19,892 bases of DNA from Bryobacterales bacterium (GTDB lineage: Bacteria > Acidobacteriota > Terriglobia > Bryobacterales > Bryobacteraceae). How positions within the stretch are numbered: the stretch's first letter is position 1; every line of letters starts with the position of its first letter. Under the pieces are notes generated by a model, which was not told the origin of the DNA, made no database searches, and saw only the letters and a program-made list of their open reading frames with translations. Shown piece after piece: positions 15,126-19,892 of this stretch. The translations under genes and the position numbers were made by a program. The stretch spans positions 1-19,892 of the forward strand of contig PKYZ01000625.1 in NCBI GenBank assembly GCA_003132865.1, read 5' to 3'.

Positions 15126-16322
15126 GTGGTCAAGCAGCCGACGATACCGACAGCAAATGCGCCATCGCAGACGGGTCTCAGGATACTGCAGATCATCTGG
15201 TGGGGAGAACTGGGAGGGATCGCGCTAAATCTTGTAGATCTGGTCGGTCACATCAGAGCCTCTGGGCATACAATCGACATATGCGTAATTCAACGATCAA
15301 GTAGCCTGATCGACTCCTTAGCGGGTCAGGATGTCCGTGTCACTGAGATCCGTGCGCGGTCCGGCCTCGACGTATGTGCATTACTTAGGTTCTGCCGGTT
15401 TCTTAGACAGAACTCTTTTGATATTATTCACAACCACGCTATCTCGTTTTTGGTTACCGTGGGGATTGCTCTCGCAGGGAAGCACGCTGGTAAGGTCTGT
15501 CATGAGCATGGTTCGATCAGACAACATTACCGAGGCGCGAAACGTTTGGTGTTCTACAGAATGTGCCGTAGTGCATATCATCGGTTTGTCGCGGTTTCGA
15601 ATGCCACCGCCGAGGATCTGGCCTGGGCGGGCGTCCCCCCTGGTCGCGTTATCGTCATAGCAAACCCCGTTGACACGCGCGCGTTTGCTCCAAATATCTG
15701 CCGGGCTAGCGCGAAGGAGCGTTTGGGCATCCCAGGTTCCGTGCAAACTGTAGGTACGGCATGTCGATTTGCTCCTGAAAAAGATTTACCACTATTCCTT
15801 GAAGTAGCGGCGATAATCGCGGCCGTCCGCCGTGATGTTCGGTTCGTAATGGTCGGCGCAGGGGCTCAACGAGAGCGCCTACGGAAAAGAGTAGCGGCTC
15901 TTAACCTAGCCGAAACCGTCCACTTCGCAGGGTTAAGAACAGACATGCCTACCGTGTGGCGTGCATTCGACATTTACCTCTTCACGTCCATCTTCGAGAC
16001 ATTCGGCAGGACTCTCCTCGAGTCCGTCTCCAGTGAAACTCCCGTTGTAGCGGCGGTTCCACTTGAGGGTGGCGCCATTGACCTCGTTCATCAAAGCCCG
16101 GGTATACTAACCGTGGAAGATCGCGACCCGCAAAGGCTTGCAGCGCAGGTGTTGCGTTTGCTCGACTCGCCCGGCGAACGAGACGAGATCGGTCGTTTGG
16201 GCAGGCTTTGGGCAACAGAACACTACGACGTCGTGCTGTGGGCTGAGATCCTTGAGAGATTTTACGCCTCGCTACATTGCTCCCGGGAACGGGGCCCAGG
16301 AGCCACGGAAAAGGCGGGTTAG
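15126..16322 (+). CDS. Glycosyltransferase family 4 (GT-B fold), first of two
   Basis: The start at GTG 15126 follows a strong site, GGAGGAG at 15115-15121. The protein has 398 residues. The N-terminal acceptor domain begins LRILQIIWWGELGGIALNLV, with the glycine-rich loop of GT4 enzymes, and includes FDIIHNHAIS. The C-terminal donor domain contains VIANPVDTRAFAP, GTACRFAPEKDLPLFLEVAA and VGAGAQRERL. The nucleotide-sugar site is TSIFETFGRTLLESVSSETP, a good E-x7-E motif. It should add one sugar of the repeat unit on the cytoplasmic face. Donor and linkage cannot be deduced. It follows the polymerase gene by 20 bases and appears intact. Confidence 0.9.
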   Translation: MVKQPTIPTANAPSQTGLRILQIIWWGELGGIALNLVDLVGHIRASGHTIDICVIQRSSSLIDSLAGQDVRVTEIRARSGLDVCALLRFCRFLRQNSFDIIHNHAISFLVTVGIALAGKHAGKVCHEHGSIRQHYRGAKRLVFYRMCRSAYHRFVAVSNATAEDLAWAGVPPGRVIVIANPVDTRAFAPNICRASAKERLGIPGSVQTVGTACRFAPEKDLPLFLEVAAIIAAVRRDVRFVMVGAGAQRERLRKRVAALNLAETVHFAGLRTDMPTVWRAFDIYLFTSIFETFGRTLLESVSSETPVVAAVPLEGGAIDLVHQSPGILTVEDRDPQRLAAQVLRLLDSPGERDEIGRLGRLWATEHYDVVLWAEILERFYASLHCSRERGPGATEKAG

Positions 16323-16336
16323 CGTTCCAGGCATTT

Positions 16337-16361
16337 GACAACTGGCGTTTCGCCAGTCGTC
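16337..16361. other. Compact hairpin between the two GT4 genes
   Basis: ACTGGCG (16341-16347) and CGCCAGT (16351-16357) form a perfect 7-bp stem with a TTT loop. After a single mismatch, GAC (16337-16339) and GTC (16359-16361) extend it. No T-tract follows. It lies in the 116-base gap between two co-directional genes and could damp or protect the transcript. Its effect is unknown. Confidence 0.45.
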
Positions 16362-16438
16362 CCTTGAGGAGTGACCACCACCGTGGGCGCTTCCTTGCTT
16401 CGGGCGGAGCCAACACGCACGGATCCTTAGGTCTCCAA

Positions 16439-17584
16439 ATGAGGATAGCACTGTTTTGGAATTATCTGTTTCACTATCGCGTCCCGTTCTATGAGCGCCT
16501 TGAGAAGGTGCCAGGTGTTGATTTGACGGTCTTTCACGGCGGCGAGGACCCGAATCGCCCCGTCCCTTCATGTCGGTTAAGCCAGCCAGTGTCATTTGAG
16601 AGTATCCCCATTAAGACTCGTGAGAAAGCGGGCTTTGGCGCGGTTGTTTATTTTCAATCAGGTATGTGGAAGCATCTCTTAACGAGGCACTTCGACGTGA
16701 TCGTATGCGAAGGCAATTTTGGGATACTCTCGAACGTGCTGCTTGCGCTCTACAGCCGGCTTACCCGAACACGGTTCCTATATTGGGTTGCCGGTTTTCA
16801 GCGCGGGGCGATAAGAGGCTTCCCGGCCCGCCTGAGAAGAGCCTACATCCGTGCAGTGTGTCGAACCGCTGATGGCTATTTATGCTACGGAAGCGAGGCT
16901 GAGCGCTTCTTGGCGAGCTATGGCGCTACGGGGCCATGCACCATTATACAAAACACAGTTGACACAGAGGCGATTGAAGCATCCTATGAACGGCAGACCG
17001 TGATTGCTGACAGGATGAAGCGCGCTCTCGGCCTGTTCGGCAAGACAGTCCTGTTAAGCGTGGGTGTTCAAGTACCCAAGAAGAAGACCGAACTGCTAAT
17101 AGAGGCCTACCGTCTTCTTCGGGCGTCCAGAGACGATCTGGCTCTAGTGATTGTCGGTGACGGCCCGCTGAAGCAGCAACTGGTCAGCCAGGTAGAGTCA
17201 CAGGCGATTTCTGACGTCGTGTTTGCTGGCGAGGTCATAGACGACGTCGGGGCGTACTTCTTAATGGCGGACATCTTCGTTCTTCCTGGTCTCGGCGGGC
17301 TGGCGATTAATGAGGCGATGGCCTACGGGCTACCCGTGGTCTGTGCGGAAGGTGATGGGACGGAGAAGGACCTGGTCGTCCCTGGGGTCACGGGCGTGTT
17401 GTTTCGACGGGATGACGCACCGGACCTGGCCAACAAAATTCAGGCGCTCCTTTCGGACCCCGACAATGTGAGGCGCATGGGCACTCTCGCTCGCCAGCAC
17501 GTTTACAAAGTAGCTTCTATGTCGTGCATGCTTGATCGATTTGTCAGCGCGGTGCTCCCGTCGCCGGAGTCGCGCTTGGCCTAG
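16439..17584 (+). CDS. Glycosyltransferase family 4 (GT-B fold), second, with an altered E-x7-E motif
   Basis: From ATG 16439 the protein has 381 residues and begins MRIALFWNYLFHYRVPFYER, a common N-terminus of this subgroup. The frame is open further upstream to 16277, but that part overlaps the previous gene and is not homologous-looking. The donor half contains NTVDTEAIEASYERQ, LLSVGVQVPKKKTELLIEAY, VIVGDGPLKQQL and VFAGEVIDD. In the nucleotide-sugar site, FVLPGLGGLAINEAMAYGLP, the second glutamate is present but the first is replaced by glycine. Either the subgroup uses a variant site or activity is changed. It is expected to add a sugar in repeat-unit synthesis. No strong ribosome binding site is seen. 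Confidence 0.88.
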   Translation: MRIALFWNYLFHYRVPFYERLEKVPGVDLTVFHGGEDPNRPVPSCRLSQPVSFESIPIKTREKAGFGAVVYFQSGMWKHLLTRHFDVIVCEGNFGILSNVLLALYSRLTRTRFLYWVAGFQRGAIRGFPARLRRAYIRAVCRTADGYLCYGSEAERFLASYGATGPCTIIQNTVDTEAIEASYERQTVIADRMKRALGLFGKTVLLSVGVQVPKKKTELLIEAYRLLRASRDDLALVIVGDGPLKQQLVSQVESQAISDVVFAGEVIDDVGAYFLMADIFVLPGLGGLAINEAMAYGLPVVCAEGDGTEKDLVVPGVTGVLFRRDDAPDLANKIQALLSDPDNVRRMGTLARQHVYKVASMSCMLDRFVSAVLPSPESRLA

Positions 17585-17643
17585 CCGAATTCAACGCAAG
17601 GCATTCCGAGCACGCACAACAGCTTGTTACAATAAGGGCGACG

Positions 17644-18417
17644 ATGGATCAGGTAGACATACTTGGAATAAGAGTAACCAGTTGTTCTAAGGAGCAGCTT
17701 AATCAGTACATCTGTGGCGTAATTGCGGCAAAGCGCAAAGAGTGCATTCCAAACGTAAATATCTACTGTATGAATCTGGGCTATACGAACAAATGGTTGC
17801 GGGTGTTTTTGAATTCGGCTGAGGTGGCGTTTTGCGACGGTGACGGCGTGCGGCTGGGAGCCTGGATGGTAGGACGCCACATCGAGGAGAAGATTACGTA
17901 CAACCGATGGATCTGGGACATCGCTGAGATGTCGGCTTCCAGGGGGTTGTCCTGGTATCTACTTGGATCACGTCCCGAGGCGATTGAGAGTGCGGTAAAA
18001 ACGTTAGAGCGTCGATATCCAGATCTCCGGATTGTCGGCTTTCATTCCGGCTATATCAAGAGCAAGCTTGAAGAGGAGGCCGTAGTTGCTGAGATCAACA
18101 AATCTCTTCCGAACATATTGATTGTTGGCATGGGGATGCCGCTGCAGGAGCACTGGCTGATGAAGCATATGCCTCATCTAAACGTGAATGTCGCATTGAC
18201 CGGTGGTGCAGTTTTCGATTACTTGGGTGGCATGATCAAAAGGCCTCCGGACATATTGTACAAGATGAAGATGGAGTGGCTATTTCGGCTCGGTCGTTCT
18301 CCCCTAAGGCTATTCGGAAGGTATGTTATAGGGAATCCGCTGTTTCTGTGGAGAGTGATCATGTACCATTGGTTGCACGTGAGGCCCAGGCAAGAAGCGC
18401 CTATAGGAGTTGAATAG
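17644..18417 (+). CDS. WecG/TagA/CpsF family glycosyltransferase (GT26)
   Basis: The 257-residue protein carries the family landmarks: VDILGIRVTSCSKEQL at the start, FCDGDGVRLGAWMVGR (about 63-78) with the acidic Asp65/Asp67 corresponding to the catalytic region, WYLLGSRPEAIESAV, LILVGMGMPLQEHW-type segment (about 159-171), and GGAVFDYLGGMIKRPPDI. Members transfer ManNAc (TagA) or ManNAcA (WecG) to an undecaprenyl-linked first sugar, making the second step of the unit. The next gene makes UDP-ManNAc and no UDP-ManNAc dehydrogenase is seen in the window, so ManNAc is the more likely donor. That is inference. The C-terminal part (FRLGRSPLRLFGRYVIGNPL) is the membrane-associating tail seen in the family. 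The stop is 3 bases before an ATG of the next frame. Confidence 0.9.
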   Translation: MDQVDILGIRVTSCSKEQLNQYICGVIAAKRKECIPNVNIYCMNLGYTNKWLRVFLNSAEVAFCDGDGVRLGAWMVGRHIEEKITYNRWIWDIAEMSASRGLSWYLLGSRPEAIESAVKTLERRYPDLRIVGFHSGYIKSKLEEEAVVAEINKSLPNILIVGMGMPLQEHWLMKHMPHLNVNVALTGGAVFDYLGGMIKRPPDILYKMKMEWLFRLGRSPLRLFGRYVIGNPLFLWRVIMYHWLHVRPRQEAPIGVE

Positions 18418-18489
18418 GCGATGACGGGTGTCGAGAGCGCGCTCGCGGGACGAACGGAGGTGTCCAATGCCAATTTGCCGGAGAAGGGA

Positions 18490-19623
18490 ATGGCGGATCT
18501 TGTATTCGTTGTGGGCGCGCGGCCAAATTTCATCAAGATTGCCCCTGTGATGCGGGCACTTCGTAGGATGGCCCACGCGAGTGTCCGGGGCTTGTTGGTC
18601 CATACGGGCCAGCACTACAGCGAAGAGATGTCGGACGTGTTTTTCGAACAACTTGGCGTTCCGACGCCGGATGCTAATCTTGGCGTCGGCGGCGGATCGC
18701 ACGGTGTTCAGACTGCCCGGATACTGGAGGCGTTCGAAAGGTACTTAATTCAATCGGCTTCGCGGCCCGAGGGGGTCGTGGTGGTCGGGGATGTTAACTC
18801 CACGCTCGCCTGTGCCTTGGCTGCCACGAAACTAGGCATTCCTGTCGCTCACGTAGAGGCGGGTCTGCGATCATTTGATCGCTCCATGCCGGAAGAGATC
18901 AATCGGATTGTCACGGACTCGATTGCCGACCTGCTGCTCGTCAGCGAACCAGACGGCGAACGGAATCTCCGGCATGAGGGCATACCGAGCGATCGAATAA
19001 TGTACGTCGGAAACGTGATGATTGACACTCTGGTGACGCAGTTACCTGCCGCCCGGGAGATGAGGATGCCCTTGCGGTGCGGCGTTGAGGATGGTGCGTA
19101 CGCCTTCGTTACGCTGCACCGACCGTCGAACGTCGATATCCCTGAACGCCTCTCGGAGATCGTAAGGTTTCTTGAAGCCGTCTCGCGGGAGCTGCCCGTG
19201 GTTTTCCCGCTGCATCCCAGGTGCCGGGGCCGACTGCTCGAAACCGGCCTATACAGTGCACTTGAGCGAAACGATCGAATCCTGATACTGGATGCGTTGC
19301 CATACATCGAGAATCTCAGCCTGCTGGAGGGAGCCATGGTCGTGCTCACAGACTCTGGCGGGATTCAGGAAGAGACATCGTTCCTGGGTGTTCCGTGTCT
19401 CACGTTGCGGGATAACACAGAGCGTCCGATCACAGTAACAAAGGGCACGAATACGATTATCGGCAATGACCTGAGTCTCGGCTTATCGCTGGTCCGCGAT
19501 TGCCTCGCAGGCCGTTACAAAAAGGGCGGAACGATCCCTGGCTGGGATGGCCGCGCCGCGCGTTATAGAGGCTCTGCTGACACGGTGGTCGCTCAGGTAA
19601 TCGTTACGGATGGCAAAAGCTAG
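18490..19623 (+). CDS. wecB: UDP-N-acetylglucosamine 2-epimerase (non-hydrolysing)
   Basis: The enzyme interconverts UDP-GlcNAc and UDP-ManNAc in the cytoplasm. From ATG 18490 it has 377 residues. The start motif is FVVGARPNFIKIAPVMRAL. HTGQHYSEEMSDVFFEQL, GDVNSTLACALAATKLGIPV, AHVEAGLRSFDRSMPEEINR, FVTLHRPSNVD, FPLHPRCRG and DSGGIQEETSFLGVPCLTLR follow in order. DNTERPITVTKGTN then closes the nucleotide-binding part. All are as expected for WecB/MnaA. I prefer ATG 18490 because GGAG lies six bases upstream and the family begins there. ATG 18421, three bases after the previous stop, is in frame and would add 23 residues. Pairing with the WecG/TagA gene suggests that ManNAc is part of the polymer. 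Confidence 0.92.
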   Translation: MADLVFVVGARPNFIKIAPVMRALRRMAHASVRGLLVHTGQHYSEEMSDVFFEQLGVPTPDANLGVGGGSHGVQTARILEAFERYLIQSASRPEGVVVVGDVNSTLACALAATKLGIPVAHVEAGLRSFDRSMPEEINRIVTDSIADLLLVSEPDGERNLRHEGIPSDRIMYVGNVMIDTLVTQLPAAREMRMPLRCGVEDGAYAFVTLHRPSNVDIPERLSEIVRFLEAVSRELPVVFPLHPRCRGRLLETGLYSALERNDRILILDALPYIENLSLLEGAMVVLTDSGGIQEETSFLGVPCLTLRDNTERPITVTKGTNTIIGNDLSLGLSLVRDCLAGRYKKGGTIPGWDGRAARYRGSADTVVAQVIVTDGKS

Positions 19624-19690
19624 TCCGATTCGGAAATGTCACATTTCGGCGGGAGAAGAGCGCTCAGGAGTGCGGCGGGACGTTGCATTC

Positions 19691-19892
19691 GTGAGTAGCG
19701 ATGTGCCCAGTTGGTTGGAGACGCGGGGTGTTCGCCGGCCGCACGGAGCATGGGATGCTCTCGGTCATCGGAGCCAAGCCATAGGGAGCGTATCTAGCTC
19801 TGGAAGCCGGAATAAGCTACGGGCCGTCATTCTGGATGTGGACGGCACGTTATACCACCAGCGGCCAGTGCGGCTGCGTATGATGGCCGCAC
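19691..19892 (+). CDS. HAD-superfamily hydrolase, N-terminal part only (cut by the window end)
   Basis: The frame reads LRAVILDVDGTLYHQRPVRL and RMMAA up to the last base. DVDGT (codons starting 19835-19847) is motif I of HAD phosphatases, with the nucleophile Asp and the acid Asp two residues on. The surrounding residues fit subfamily IA (phosphoglycolate phosphatase/YigB-like). The frame is open from the end of wecB onward. The nearest usable starts (GTG 19691, GTG 19703, TTG 19715) leave a serine-rich N-terminal extension of about 40-50 residues before motif I, longer than usual. The true start is therefore uncertain. Its role next to a polysaccharide cluster (sugar-phosphate phosphatase or unrelated) cannot be judged from this fragment. 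Confidence 0.6.
   Translation, partial: MSSDVPSWLETRGVRRPHGAWDALGHRSQAIGSVSSSGSRNKLRAVILDVDGTLYHQRPVRLRMMAA

Noticed and set aside
1..19892. CRISPR array, tRNA, rRNA or insertion sequence
   Set aside because: No regularly spaced repeats, no cloverleaf or rRNA-like stretches, and no transposase motif were seen on either strand.

Overview
This window is one long plus-strand gene cluster for making, polymerising and exporting a surface polysaccharide by the Wzx/Wzy route. It opens with a NusG-type antiterminator and ends inside a HAD-phosphatase gene. The DNA is GC-rich by eye with many GTG/TTG starts. Together with the gene set (stand-alone GumC-like Wzz, ExeA-like ATPase, CpsD-like P-loop protein, short Wza, WbaP-like transferase), this suggests a soil-type Gram-negative bacterium. 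Acidobacteriota of the Solibacter/Bryobacterales kind is my best guess. That assignment is inference from recalled protein resemblance, not from a search.

Layout. Positions 1-535 form a long leader without a convincing gene; it carries hairpins, an AT-rich promoter-like patch and an ops-like motif. Positions 536-1169 hold the NusG/RfaH/UpxY-type antiterminator. Positions 1241-2004 hold three related small ribbon-helix-helix-like proteins, the last two fused out of frame. Positions 2005-2348 hold a dispersed repeat and a coding remnant. Positions 2349-6199 hold the assembly and export block: Wzz, ExeA-like ATPase (broken frame), CpsD-like protein (broken frame, no P-loop lysine) and Wza. At 6230-7660 lies the initiating phosphoglycosyltransferase. 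Positions 7716-18417 hold the repeat-unit genes: GT-C membrane transferase, methyltransferase, acetyltransferase, Wzx flippase, polysaccharide deacetylase (two frame breaks), Wzy/ligase, two GT4 glycosyltransferases and a WecG/TagA transferase. Positions 18490-19623 encode UDP-GlcNAc 2-epimerase (WecB). A truncated HAD hydrolase runs off the right edge.

How they work together (inference). The WbaP-like enzyme loads the first sugar phosphate on undecaprenyl phosphate. WecB supplies UDP-ManNAc, which the WecG/TagA enzyme probably adds second. The GT4 and GT-C enzymes extend the unit, and methyl and acetyl groups are added. Wzx flips the unit and Wzy polymerises it. Wzz and the two ATPase-like proteins set length, Wza exports the chain, and the deacetylase may trim N-acetyl groups. 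The antiterminator probably lets RNA polymerase cross this long operon.

The most unusual points are the repeated small RHH-like family between the antiterminator and Wzz, the ops-like site in the leader, and the concentration of reading-frame breaks in a few genes while other genes of 1.1-1.5 kb are intact. I found no RNA genes, CRISPR arrays, transposases or minus-strand genes that I could support.
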